DNA from: Pyronema omphalodes
Taxonomy: Eukaryota; Ascomycota; Pezizomycetes; Pezizales; Pyronemataceae
Length of the DNA stretch: 64,000 nucleotides
Assembly: GCA_024516155.1 (NCBI GenBank)
Contig: JAJJXM010000028.1
Coordinates: forward strand, 372,001 to 436,000
Reading direction: 5' to 3'
Shown: positions 24,141-36,500 of the stretch, piece by piece
Layout: every line of letters begins with the position of its first letter
How positions within the stretch are numbered: position 1 is the first letter of the stretch
Position numbers and translations under genes: made by a program
The notes under the pieces: generated by a model
Told to the model about the DNA's origin: nothing
The model's input: the letters and a program-made list of their open reading frames with translations, nothing else
Databases searched by the model: none

Positions 24141-25514
24141 ATGACACTGTCTCAAGGACACCTTGTGGAGGCAACCGTAGATTTTCAGATTCGGCACATG
24201 GAATATGATCGGTGGGTGATTGGACGTCAATTTCAGATTTCCGGGGTGTGGGATGATGACGTTGGGGTGAGTTTACACGACCCCTGTTTCATTGACTTCG
24301 TTTTTTGTGGCTCACGTTGTCCAACCAATTACGATTTATGATGCTGATCAGTCTAAAGGAATTGATGAGTGTGGTTAAATTTGTTACTGAACAACTACCA
24401 CATAGATGTCAGCATAGATATCTCGAGCATGGTCTACTTGAGTGCATTGATCTGGACGCCGACCAGGAAGCCTTTTTGAGCAGGGAAAATGATTCGTGTC
24501 CGACAAAAGGCCTCTTCTTTTGCCAATCCAAGGAGGAAAAAGAAAAGAGATGGAAATGGTTTCACAGTTTCATGTCGGGAAAGTTCATGACATACATGTG
24601 GGTGCAGGTTACGTGCTGTTTCTGTAGGATCCATATTTCCGCCACGAGGAATGACATGATGTACGACCATGCTATCTTTGCAATTCCAATTCCAATTTGC
24701 TTTCACTTCTTGGACACTGTAGAGGACTCCGACTACGCGATAAGAAAGCACGCACATCCGCTCCAGATGGATTTTCATGATATAAGAGCTTGGGAGGTAC
24801 GTATCCAGTATCTTTACCAATATTGACCTATGAAATTCACAGCTAACATAATCCCGAATAAATCAGGACCTCAGAGCTATTGTGAAATCGTTCGGAAAGA
24901 AACTGCTCAAACGTATCATCCTACAGGACGAAGAGGATAAAATACCATATTCGCCTAAAGATGGCGAAGATCTCTGGAACTATGCAGTTGCGGCACATGT
25001 CAATCCCAAGTTCAAGTTCAGCATCCGCAACGTGTATTTTCGGACCATGTCATGCAGAACTGGAATTGAGGCCATCGTAACCCAAAAACCGTTTCCAATA
25101 AGGACTACCACCATCGATGATATTAGATGTTTCAGAGCGTCTACCCAGCTTGGGATTACATATTGGAAGCTGCCAGTCGTTTGCATACCTTGTGCAGTGC
25201 ACCCTGAAAATGAAATTTTGAAAAACAATAAGCAGGGTTGGGTTATTTTAGGAAGCATCGATCTGGACCAGAGGTATCAAGAACGTCAAAACCTTAAGCA
25301 TAGGTTGGATGACATGGAAAGACAATACCAAGCATTGTCAATCAAAGAGGAATACAGACCGCGTAGAATGGTACGTCCCAAGAATACCATTCGAGATCTT
25401 GTTGTCAAAGGAGTATACGGGGACGAAACGATTGATATCAGACAAAAGAAGCTCCTTCCCACTCTGGATCATTATGATTCTTTTTTGCTTCAGAAGGGCT
25501 CGTCGATTTACTAA
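24141..25514 (+). CDS. Orphan family protein, copy B (three exons, about 403 aa)
   Basis: Model: join 24141..24266, 24359..24796, 24867..25514. The start at 24141 (MTLSQGHLVEA) aligns with the starts of copies A and C; an in-frame ATG at 24075 would add 22 residues. Exons 2 and 3 have exactly the lengths of the other copies (438 and 648 nt) with the same intron phases. Donors are GTGAGT and GTACGT; the second intron has a GCTAAC branch site. Roughly two thirds of residues match copy C by eye. The frame is open throughout, so substitutions have accumulated without disrupting the protein. Best conserved are FHFLDTVED, KFKFSIRNVYFR, GITYWKLPV.CIPCAVHPEN and the C-terminus LLPTLDHYDSFLLQKGSSIY. 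The segment at about residues 330-365 is almost unalignable but equal in length. No known domain is recognised. Confidence 0.75.
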
Positions 25515-25927
25515 TGTTCGCGGGTGTATGAGTGAGTATATTACTATTACGGCTTGATTTGTTTGGAAATTCTGGGTTTTTTGTACTCTCGATGGTGTTT
25601 TTTGTATTCACTTTAATGAAGCCCTGTTAAAACTGTCTTACATCGTGTCTGAACGATAACTGTAACAATAGAAATCAAAAAACTTATCCCATGGAGAGTT
25701 TTGGTCTTTGTCCATACGGAGAATACATGTGCTGAATGATTATATACCATTATGCATACCAGTACGCATGCCATTACAGCCTCGGCCCTCAAGAAAGATA
25801 TCCCGGGCGTGAAATCTTGACACAAACAAAGGAGAAGCTTCCGAGTAATAGCTCGGGGTTAATGATTCAGAAAACCATTGTGAACCTGAGTATTGTTAAT
25901 GGAGCTGTCAAGACGCTTGGTATGAGT
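25515..25927. other. 3' flank of orphan gene B
   Basis: The first 150 bp or so after the stop match the 3' flanks of A and C nearly base for base (cactttaatgaagcc, cgtgtctgaacgataactg). The segment then jumps to sequence found about 470 bp further downstream in C (atggagagtttcggtc...cccgggcgtgaaatcttgac). No gene is seen. Confidence 0.55.
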
Positions 25928-26689
25928 GGGGTTTCGGTGTGTAAAACATATGTTTGGAGTTGGGATTTATGGGTATTATAAAATTCGATCGGTGTATAGA
26001 ATATTCTGACTTTTTGTGGCAGGATATTATATTGCATGGATAGATTTATTGCGGCTGTGATGGTATGCGCTCTTGTAAACAAAAATATGGTGGTGGGGAA
26101 CGAATTCAGAGGCGTATCCTGATGGGTTTAACATGTTGTTGTTGAGGGAAAGGAATTTTACGGTAAAAGCATCAATAACGCGGTACAAGGTGGGGTCTAA
26201 AGTGTATTTGCGAGATAAATGTTGCGTAATGTCTGAATGGTAGTCTGATCAGGAATACTTTTTTATTCTGTAACGGCTGGTATTTCGAAAATGTAGTGCG
26301 CCGGATAATGCTTAGTTGTTGCTAAACATGTGACGTCTTTAGATGGTTGCCGTGACAAATATTTCGCAGTTGTACAACTTGAGATACCCCCCGTTACTAC
26401 CAAATAGAAATGTATCTATGTGATGGGATTTCTTATTGGAATGTGTCTTTCTACTTATGTATGTATGCAGACAATACTGAACTAGTGCGGTTAAAGAATA
26501 GTAATTGGCCGCTTGCTATACATATACCACCTCCATATGCTCTGTATCATACTCCTCTCCTTTGTCTTGCAGCCCTTCCACCATCTCCACGCCTTTTGGT
26601 GACATTTCCATCGTCCGCAGCCCAGCCTTGATTGACGGTTAAGCATGCCGACTTTCAGTTACATAACGGTCCAAGAACATCACATCTTG

Positions 26690-26995
26690 TTTATTCAAGA
26701 TACGTTGGTTAGGAACAATCTAGGTATGTGTGCACTTCCTCTGGGCTACCTCCCTACTATACTGACGTGAGTCCTAGAACCCTAGATATAATTGCAGGAA
26801 TCGATTCGTGCGTCCGGCATTGAATGTTGCGAATCTCGTCTTTCGGAAAGTTCACGGTTCAATAACAACTCGCTTGTTAACTGGGAATAGATTGCCTGGA
26901 ATCATCTGCTTGGTATGTGTGCACTTCCTCTGGGCTGCATCCTTACCCTACTGACGTTGAGTGCTAGAACTACAGATATAACTGCAGGAAGCATT
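26690..26995 (+). repeat. Two-unit leader array of orphan gene C
   Basis: Two intron-like blocks beginning GTATGTGTGCACTTCCTCTGGG (truncated here to its core) start at about 26725 and 26911, spacing 186 bp. Each has a CTGACGT branch-like site and ends CTAG before the exon-like block. This is the same module as in gene A (four or more units) and gene B (one unit). Confidence 0.7.
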
Positions 26996-27021
26996 CACTA
27001 CGGAATTGTTGAGCGATATAT

Positions 27022-28426
27022 ATGATGGCACTTTCTCAAGGACACCTTTTGGAGGTAAACGTAGATTACATGGTCCAGAACAAGGAACGCGAAGATAATC
27101 ATCTGCGATATCTTCTAAACGAATGGGGCATTGGACGCCAACTTCAGATTTCTGGGGTATGGGATGAGGATTTTGAAGTGAGTTCCCATGATCCATACTG
27201 GGTTGTCTGTGTGTTTCTTGGCTTCAAATGGCCAATCGTGTACGACCTATGATGCTGACCAGTCTGAAGAAAATCCTGAATGAATTGCAAAGTCTCAACA
27301 GAGAGCCATCAAGAAATTTGCAACATAAATACAGTGACCTGGTCATGCTTGAGTGCATCGATCTAACGCCTCAATGCGAAGTCTCGTTGAGGGAGGAGAA
27401 TCATCTATACCCGCCAGAAGACATATCCTTTTGCCACTCTAAGGAGGAAATAGAAAAGCGATGGAGGTGGCTTCATGATTTTATGTCAGGTGCTTGCATA
27501 AAATATATGTGGGTGGAGGTTACGCGCCCTGTATGTACGGTCCAAATTTCCGCCACAAGAGACAGCATCATGTATGATCAAGAAGCCTTCCAGCACACCA
27601 TCCCCATTGGCTTTCATTTCCTGGACACGGTGGAAGATGCCGACTACGCGATAAGAAAGCACGTATATCCGCTTCAGATGGATTTTCACAATATCAGAGC
27701 TTGGGAGGTATGTATCCAGTATTTTTTATCAAGATTCCTCAATGAAATTGACAGCTAACATTATTCCAAATAAATCAGGACCTCAGCGCTCTAGTGATAT
27801 CCTACGAAAAGAAACCGCTCAAACGGATCATCCTACAGGATGAAGCCGACGAGCTTTCTTATTCGCCTGAAGATTGCGAAGATATCTGGAACTACGCAAT
27901 TGCGGCACACGTCAATTCGAAGTTCAAGTTCAGTATCCGCAACGTGTATTTTCGGATCATGTCATCTGGAAAAGGAATCGAGGCTATCATCACTAGAAAA
28001 CCGTTTCCAATAAAAACGACCACCATCGATGATATCAGATGTTTCCGAGCGTCCACCCAGTTTGGGATTACATACTGGAAGCTGCCAGTCATTTGCATAC
28101 CATGTGCAGTGCATCCTGAAAATGGATATTTGACAGCCAATAAGAGGGATTGGGTTATTTTGAGAACGTTTGATTTGGCCCAGAGATTCCAAAAACGCCA
28201 AAGCATCAATCATACTAGGAATGATCATGGCTGTGGGGATAAACTCTTGCAGACCAGAAATACACACAGTGGTGGCAAAATGGTATGTCCGAGGAATACC
28301 ATTCAAGATCTTGAAGGGAAAGGAGTATATGGCCGAGCAAAGGTCCATATCAGGCAAAAGAAGCTCCTTCCTACCCTTGAACATTACAATTCTTTTTTGC
28401 TTCAGAAGGGATCGTCGATTTACTAA
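27022..28426 (+). CDS. Orphan family protein, copy C (three exons, 413 aa)
   Basis: Model: join 27022..27177, 27270..27707, 27779..28426; exons of 156, 438 and 648 nt, identical in length to copy A. The start is the first ATG of ATGATG, with an in-frame TGA a few codons upstream. About 12 residues differ from copy A over 413. Eight of these fall in a window of about 60 residues near the C-terminus (around residues 330-390), which is also the region most diverged from copy B. No known domain, signal peptide or transmembrane helix is visible. The composition (many W, H, D and R, few low-complexity runs) is that of a folded soluble protein. It could be lineage-specific or cargo of the surrounding repeat. 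Confidence 0.75.
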
Positions 28427-30625
28427 TGTTCGTGGGTGTATGAGTGAGTATATTACTATTACGGCTTGATTTGTTTGGAAATTCTGGTTTTTTTGTACTC
28501 TCGATGGTGTTTTTTGTATTCACTTTAATGAAGCCTTGTTGAAACTGTCTTACATCGTGTCTGAACGATAACTGTAAAAATAGAAAATAAATGACTTTTC
28601 CTTTTCCTTATATCAACGTTTTTTTTTACCATATATCCCTTTGCTTCCAACATCTTGAATGATATTCTTCAAACATTCCATTGTACCTACTCTGTATTTA
28701 TTTTTGGTTTCCAAAAGTTTCTCTTCACCGTCAATTTCATTCTTCTTGAACCTGGACATTTTTGGTATTCCTGAGCTTTTTCCATTTCAAAAATTTCTTG
28801 TCGGGGTTTACGTCGCATGAAATTCGGATGACTTACGCCTTCCAATATATAGTGTCAAGACAGTCAGACAGTCAGATGCTATAGTCCCACTGTCCTCCCG
28901 TATCCCATGGTCCTGTCTTCCATGGTCCGGTATAGTTTACTGGTCCAGCTGGGCTCACCGAATTGGACTTCCATGCTACGGCTTCCCTTCACCGCGGACA
29001 GGATAGGGTCATGGAATGCGGTCCGGACTAGAATGCCACATGGTCTCGCACGGATCATGGAGAGTTTCGGTCTTTGTCTACACGGCGAATTAATGGGCTG
29101 AATAATACTATATTATTATGCATACCAGTACTCATGCTGTTACAGCCTCGGCCCCCAAGAAAGGTATCCCGGGCGTGAAATCTTGACACAAACAAAGGGG
29201 AAGCTTCTAAATAATAGTGCGGGGTTAATGATTCAGAAAACCTATGAATCTGAGTATTGTTAATAGAGCTGTCAAGACGCTTGGTATGAGTAGATGATGC
29301 CACCAATGATTTATGTTGATGTAATGCTGATTGATGGGTCTACTAGATCTTCTTTGTGAGCACCTTCACTTGTGTACAATTCTTCCGACTTCGCAATGGT
29401 TGACTAATGAATGGGATGGCTGTTCCAAGGATTAATAAGCGGTGAAGCTATTAAGGTATATCGGTAACTCTCAAATTTAGTGCTTCGTAACTGGTGTTCT
29501 TACTTCAGCGCGGTTTGATAGAGTGTCTGATAGGGTTGCTATAATGGTTACTGAGTGCTGATTTAAACTTCAAAATAGTGGAGTAAAGTGGTGGTTGCGT
29601 TGTGGTCTCCGAAAGCGCTCTCAATGTTTCTATCAGCTAGCACTAGAAACGGTAAGTTATAAAGCTCAAACCTTGATATATACGCAGTTTTGAATCGATT
29701 TGTTGAAGCATACGCTGGATGAGATCTAAGGGTTCATGCTGGATAAGCTAAAAACTTTAGGGATGGTAGTATGGAATAAGTGACATCGCATGATCTAATA
29801 TAAACACATTTAGTAGCCCTGCTATATGACTTGTATGTGCTGCTTGTTGGCATAAAGGGCAGGGGGGGGGGGGGATTTCGTCTGGTAGTGAGCACAATAG
29901 TAGCGTTTCATAAACAGATGGTGCACATACATAATGTCCAATCCTGCTCTAAGAGATGTAGTTCCAGTTTGACTTTTCGAACTAAACAAACAATTCCTAA
30001 GAGAAAGACGAAGATATGCACACTCCTGCTATTGCTTTTTTAACACGGCCATTATGAGCTTGCCTCTGAAGCCAAATTGGACAAGTTGTAGGTTCCCATC
30101 CGTAAATAATGAACCACATTGGTTTGATATGCATATGCCGTTAAATTATAGTCTGAACAATCTTTTTTTTTCGTCTAGTACCCATGTATACAATATGTCT
30201 CTATACCCAAGCTTCCCAGGTTCTCCAAAATCGGGTTGAGATAGAGTCCTAAAAGGGATAAGATTCTGGATTCTACATCAGGAGCGGGAATCCCGGTAGT
30301 CTCCTAATAATGACAAGGTCTCTCGGTTCGGACGGGATTCCAAGATTTGGACCTTTTTTCTATAAGTATTTTGCAAGATCCTACCACGACAGACGACAGA
30401 GAAAAAAAGAGAAGAGAGGGGAAGGGGTGACAACCGGTAGCCCGGGTGGGTAGAAATTGGCAGACAATGAGGAAGTCGCCAAACGCGGGAAGAGGCAGAT
30501 GAGTGGTAAAGGAATTTCACGTAATTCCGGCCAGAAATTCATAAGACAAGGGTATCTTGGCCATATCTCTATTGATATCTCAGCCAGTATCCTCATTAAT
30601 TAAACCCCCCCCTCCCCCCTTCTCC
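28427..30625. other. 3' flank of orphan gene C and downstream AT-rich spacer
   Basis: Up to about 29100 this is shared with copy A's 3' flank, including a GGTCC/GGACC-rich stretch at 28880-29060 resembling hAT-element DNA in composition. From 29100 to 29290 it matches 25750-25920 (bases after copy B). A 13-G run lies at 29862-29874. The end (30590-30625) is C-rich and precedes the CSM3 stop. No gene is seen. Confidence 0.5.
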
Positions 30626-31802
30626 CTAGTTTTCAATCTCCATCATGGCCGCCAACGCATCCTCATCATCATCGTCAGCTACGTTCTTCTGCGTTCTCTG
30701 CTTTTCCTTCTCCTGTTCTTCCATAGCCCTCAAAATCTCCATTTCATCGTTGTCCTCGTCTACCTTCCTAGCTGTCGCTAGGGGATTAATATTTGCGGCT
30801 GCAAAGTCCATTAAGTCATCATCATCGTCTCCAAAGTAATCTTCCTCCCCTCTAGTTGCCGCTGGTTTCGATGTAGAAGATATAGCAGCTGCGTTCGATG
30901 ATGTACTGGCGGTAATATTCGATGTAGATCCGGTAGTGTTGATTGTACCAGCAGCCTCCAAAGCCCTCAACGCCTCAATATCGAAGTCATCATCATCATC
31001 ATCACCGTCTGGCATATCATCATCCGAATTCTCTTCAGCGCCCAAGAATAGCGCATTAGGATCCCTGGCATCCGTCTCTTTACCCTTACCCTTATCGTTT
31101 GTTCCTGGCGTAGTGTGGAGATCGTTGTTACCGTCATTAGCAGCTTTCTTTGCAGCCCTCCGCTCGATTCGCTCCTGTAGTTCTTCAGGGTCCTCCGCAC
31201 GCACACCAGCATTTCTTCTTGCTTCATTCCTACGTTCTCCAATCCATTCTTCCCGCTGTGTTTTTATTTTTCTTGTATGTCCAAGCTTTTCAATAATTGC
31301 TAACGTGTCTCGGAACTTTGCTTTCTTGAATAAGTCGTCCGCCCAAAGTTGGTAGTAATTCAGGAGGCGCGTTGCGTCTTTATACTAATTCATACCATTA
31401 GCTTTCACCCTCACTGCCTAAAAAATTTCGCCTTTCAGGAAATCAAGTCGGTATGAATTTGTAGCATACCTCATGTCCCTTTCCCTTGAACTTTAGAACC
31501 TTACCCGCCTCCTTCCTTAGTCTGGGTAGCCCCTTCGCCGATAATAAACTGCGTTCCAGTCAAACTCTGCCGCATACATCTCGGATAGATTTTGCATACC
31601 GCTCCTCATCTAGCTTAACAGTAACGCGTCTCTTCTTCACTGTAACATCTTCTTCCAGTCCGAGATCATCCTTTTTTGATTTTCCTTTCGACTTGTTATT
31701 GGCAGCAGGGGAAGGGGCGCGAGGTAATGGTTCGGGTTCTGGGATTGCGAAATCGATTTCACGGTCGGAAATATCGTAGTTGAAAAGATCGTCGTCGGAC
31801 AT
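30626..31802 (-). CDS. CSM3: Csm3/Swi3 (Tipin-like) replication fork protection protein, 346 aa
   Basis: Model: complement of join 30626..31384, 31470..31548, 31600..31802; 347 codons, phases 2 and 0. The acidic N-terminus MSDDDLFNYDISDREIDF is followed by a basic patch. The Swi3 domain (about residues 63-150) includes LLSAKGLPRLRKEAGKVL, KFKGKGHEYKDATRLLNYYQ, LWADDLFKKAKFRDTLAIIE and KLGHTRKIKTQREEW. These strings are diagnostic of Csm3/Swi3/Tipin. The C-terminal half is acidic, with several Asp runs and Ser/Thr-rich linker. Family role: with Tof1/Swi1 it stabilises stalled forks and mediates the S-phase checkpoint in the nucleus. A naive reading of exon 1 runs into a stop; the intron donor inside GAGCG/GTATGC restores the domain. 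Confidence 0.9.
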
Positions 31803-32839
31803 GGTGGTGAGGTTGAACAGGTACGTGGAATCAGGGCTGAGACGGACGCGTTCGGCGCGTAGAGTGGGTGCGACGCGACCGGGGAGGGCTAACCACTTGG
31901 GAATGGGTTATGTGGTGCACCATATACGCGAGACTGCGAGACTGCGACGGAGAGCTTAGCTTTAGACAAAATTCGACCAAAGTTAAGGCGATAGAGACGA
32001 ATAGATAAATTGACATAAAGCAATGGGCTTGGACACTGGAGACACTTATTAAAAATTATATATGGATTTTTTTTCTTCTTGAGTTGGGATTCCATGAGGC
32101 CAGTCTACCATAGACCATCAATTCGGAATGATAAGCTACCCTAATAAGGGTTAACTTTGTGCTTGAATATGCTTGATGGAATCCTCATCAAAAACCGGAG
32201 ATCTGATTCATGGGTATAACGTTTCATTCCCATCTTTCATCATGGATCAAATAGATCTTGGGGTTCGTATCAAGTTATTCTTCACACCTCCTTGCCACAG
32301 ATGTTTAATTATAACATTCTTCCTCCATTGGCTCCTTCACCTCTATGGTGTCTACACAGATCCACCCGGACTCCGGGGGACGTGAGGGGACATGTGAGTT
32401 TCCTTCTTTAAGTATGCTACAATTGAACAACAAACTCCTCGAGAAATCTATTCACCTTCAATGTAGCCCTTTATTTCATTGTTGATATTTTTCTGCTAAA
32501 AATTTATGAACTCAAGATCGAGTTTCAAGAATTATGGATGCGCTACCAAGTAACCCGCTTTTTTGATTTTGGGTCTGGCATAAGCATCGTTCTCCACCCC
32601 AGACTTTGATGATACACGGACTTCACTGTAACTGATCACAAAAGCGAACATCTTAACCATGCATTACAATACAAATATACATGCCAGATATTATGGACCT
32701 TCACCGATGAGCTACTGCAGAAGTCCATCGAGGTCAGAGACACTCTCTTGAACTGACAAATGGGTTGATTCGAGTTTGGTAGAAACTTCCACTTACCAAG
32801 ATTATATAATGTTATAGTTTACCTTGTGTAACATCAACA
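31803..32839. other. CSM3 upstream region and spacer
   Basis: The first few hundred bases hold the CSM3 promoter (not resolved to sites). The remainder is AT-rich and no gene is seen. Small ORFs lack any recognisable motif. Confidence 0.35.
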
Positions 32840-32936
32840 GCTCGGATGGTCTAGTGGTATGATTCTCGCTTAGGGTTCACTCTAAGTACCAGCACTAGTT
32901 TGCGAGAGGTCCCAGGTTCAAATCCTGGTTCGAGCC
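32840..32936 (+). tRNA. tRNA-Pro(AGG), copy 4, with 25 nt intron
   Basis: Same mature sequence as the other three copies: acceptor GCTCGGA/TTCGAGC, anticodon AGG, T-arm CCAGG/CCTGG. The 25 nt intron carries the ACTCTAAG pairing element but otherwise differs. A run of eight T follows the 3' end, a strong Pol III terminator. Confidence 0.96.
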
Positions 32937-33440
32937 GTCTTTTTTTTCTCATCTCAGGATCAGATAGTCATATCTTTTGCGCACGGGCCTTGCTCCCCCC
33001 AGCGACTCTTACGAGGATGATGATGCATGGAATGCTTCACAACGTTTTTCATCAGAGTAAGTAACAATGTTTTCTGTTCTGAAACTTTTGTCGAGCATTC
33101 TTAGGAAAAACAACGCACTGCATACTTAGTGGGTGTCTTCCATAGCTTGGCCGTAGCCAACACAATTCGAACATAGCCATATAACAGCTATAACTTCAGA
33201 GGTTTTCTATGAAAGGGTGAAGAATCAAGAGCCCTATAACAAATGGCTAATTCTACCCATCATCGCCAAAAGATATTTTCTGCCCCATGACAGATGATGG
33301 TCTTGGCATCTATCATTCTATGGAGGTATAAAAGCCGAGCGCAGTGATACAACAGAGCGTCTAACTTGCCCTGACACCCTATGTATGTGTAGGGTATTGT
33401 TATGGAGGATATGATAGGAAAAATATGGTAAAAAAAAATA
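32937..33440. other. Spacer between tRNA-Pro and tRNA-Glu
   Basis: AT-rich with no ORF of note and no repeat recognised. Contains the terminators of both tRNA genes. Confidence 0.3.
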
Positions 33441-33526
33441 TTCCGTTACGGGGAATTGAACCCCGGTCTGGCCGGATTAATGCTCTGCTTGAGAGCGGCC
33501 GATGCTAGCCACTACACCATAACGGA
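33441..33526 (-). tRNA. tRNA-Glu(CTC) with 14 nt intron
   Basis: On the minus strand: acceptor TCCGTTA/TAACGGA with discriminator A, D-loop GTGTAGTGGCTA (A box), anticodon stem GGCCG/CGGCC, loop CTCTCA plus C with anticodon CTC, and T-arm ending GGGGTTCAATTCCCC. A 14 nt intron sits after position 37. A run of eight A on the plus strand just below it gives T8 termination. Typical eukaryotic tRNA-Glu sequence. Confidence 0.94.
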
Positions 33527-36500
33527 TTATATTTAAATTTGCACATAGCTATTATAAACTAAAACAATAGCTATGTAATTTGAATTTTCATTCAACATTC
33601 GTTCTCGTATTGCATATTTGTACGATTTCATAAAATATGTTGCTGTCATCTTTGGAACTAAGACTATCGTACTACCTTGCCTCGTTTGTTTTATCAGGAT
33701 GCTGAAGTTATGAATGTAGAGGCTCTCATTCGTGATCCGTTTTCGCTAGGCAGCATACACACCATTTCTTGAATCTGGAATATGAAATGGTATGTTCCAA
33801 TCTCTAGATAACCAGAAGTGTAGATCTATTTTTAGGGCTGCAGAGGTACTGGAGCAGGTGTTTTTGAGTCTTAGAACACATAAAAATGCTTGCCTAGAGT
33901 GAGACATATTGAATGTGTCAATAAAATGTTATTTCATGCTCCATTGCAATATATATATTTCTATATGTTAGCATTGCTTTATTATTATTCCTTCATCGAA
34001 GTTGGAAGTATTGAAGCGATCAGTAAATCGAGTGCCTTTATCCCTGAAAGTCGTCAAAACATCGGGTATTACGGAATACGGTTTCGAGTCAGCACATCAA
34101 TCTAGCGTAGACAAAAGAGCCATATAATCATGTGTTTGGTACTTTTGGGATACTTGAGAAGGTATCAGTAAGCCTAAAACTAGGAGGTCTAGTATTAAGT
34201 TCGACTCTAAACTATTATGGTCCATCTTCAGAATCTCTTAGTACAAAAACCTTCCGTGCATGCCACAGCAGCTTATCGAGGCCCAGGCTTTTATTCTTAT
34301 AACACCTAGACATCATTTTTCCAGAAGGGTCAATAATTACCGCGACCCATACCATTAGCTATCCCATAACTGAATCATAGTGTCACACGCGATCTCGAAA
34401 TTTGGAGTCGAAGCTAATCGACGCTAGTCAAAGCTAGTCGCAGACTCAAATTTAGCCCTGAAGCCTAGATCAATAAACTCATCAATTGAACAACGACCAG
34501 TTAAATTTATTTAGTCGGGAGATTTCTATAGAAATAGACTACAGTGAATTGATTAGAAATAGTTTTATTGCAATTCAATATGAATTCTACTAAATAGAAA
34601 GGCTTAGAAGTTGGAAGACGTAAACGAGTCTATCATAATGTATCACCCGCTCAGCCTACGTCATCCGTTTCAGTCTTGGTATGTCATAGGATATCACTTG
34701 TATTTTGTTGATGTTTATGAAAAAGAAGTTGAGGGTATGATATAGGGAAATACATGCAGATAAGTATGGTATAGTAGTAACTGGCAGTGAAGGTCACGGT
34801 TATATGTCGGCTGTAGAGGGTATCTTTGTGCTACTATTTCGAATAACTCGGGTTGTGGTGAAGTTAAAGGGCTACAATCATGAATGTTACAGGTACATCG
34901 TAATACTGATTATTCTTTAAGATGCGTTTTATGATGCATCATTAGTACAGATTCTTCACATAATGTCTTACTGTTAGATGCTTTTGAGAGTGCTCTATCA
35001 ACGGCTTTGAAGATTACGCGACGATTAGTCATGAGTTATCACTAGGCTTAAAACTATCTAAAATCATATGAGGGGGGCGAAATTTGGATATTGATTATGG
35101 TATTGCGGATAATTAAGGATTAATTTTTTGAAGCCACGGGGGCAATGATTAGATGAGATACGACTCGTTTGTATGACGCTTTTCACTACTAATTGGGTAT
35201 TGCTATGCGCTTTGAGCGTTCAGCCACATTGTGAACGTATTAGGTTGGTCCAACAGAAACTCATTAAGTCTAGAATAGTACTTTTGATCCTGAAAAATAC
35301 CCGGACGAGATCGTATTTTCGTCTCATTGAAATTATGCAAGATATGGGTGTTACAAGCGTATGAAGAATGCGAATATCACATTTTCAGATGATTTTATCG
35401 GGGGTCTCTTTTGAAAATGTCTAGATTATCATGTGAGTAGGTATGTACAGTAACGACTTTTTAAGCTGCAATATTTCCCTACATAGCCGGAATATCAGAT
35501 CATCCAATTCAATGCTTCCAAGCCATGTAGCCCGAATTTTCCAAATTCAGAAAAAAAAACGTTAATATTGTTACAGAACCTTCTTTAGAATTATCGATAA
35601 ATTTAACTGCGCCGTAGCAACCGCGCCGCAAGTTCTCAAACAGCCCAAAACACATTTTGGCCATTACAGGAACACAGCGGGTGTAGATCATTCTACGCCC
35701 AAAAACCAAACACCGCCATTGCACTTTTTTCAGCCAGTTTGGATGCCGCGCATACATACACAGGCTGCGCCTACACCTCCCGCAGTTGTGGCCTATGTAA
35801 CTCCTCACTTCGGGATCTTCCAGTTAGCCTTGTTATTCTCCCTTGAGCTTAGGGAGATATAGTTAGTCCTGCCGTCAAACAGAGCCACCCCACGCTAATT
35901 GTGGAACGGAGATACCCTATAGCACATTTACATAGACAGCGGAGATAACTTGGTTAGCGCTAAAATGGCACCTCATCAAGACAGCGCTTGAAGCTTCCGA
36001 AAGGTGATTCACTGCCTACAGTTGCCGTGAATACACGAGTGACTCGATGTGTAGTCTCGGAGATATTTTAGAAAATCAGCTACAGAAGGCTAGCATAAAA
36101 TTTGAACGCCATCAAAAACTAATTCCGAAACTACGAACCATGGAAGCTTTTGAGACAATCTATCTCTAGCACCACCATAATGGCGCCGTTTGGCGTCATA
36201 GATGCTCTGCGCAAGTGATCGCTCAGCTAGGCGGAGGCCATGGTATGTAGCTGAGACGTCGAGTCGACGACTGTCGCGGTTCTTTGGGGATCCTTCGACG
36301 AACCCCTTGCATTATTCAGGCATATCTGGCAGGTACATACACGTAAAGCAGCCACTCCGCAGTCACTTTGCACTATTGACACGCATTGCCCGAGGCATCT
36401 ATAGCTACATAGCCCTAGCGCCATCAACTATATACAATCATGGAATCTCATCTCCTCATTAGATCTGTCTCATTTGCCTATCCAACAATGTTTTCCTTGT

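Larger units (their letters stand above)
25928..29670 (+). repeat. Right arm of the inverted duplication (carries orphan gene C)
   Basis: Inverted partner of 1-5955. It contains gene C, a two-unit leader array, and about 650 bp of 3' flank (28427-29100) shared with copy A. It retains the empty site for the hAT-type element present in the left arm. The intron between exons 2 and 3 is base-for-base identical in A and C, so the duplication is recent or maintained by gene conversion. The arms lie about 20 kb apart and enclose SKI2, the importin gene and three tRNAs. Confidence 0.8.
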
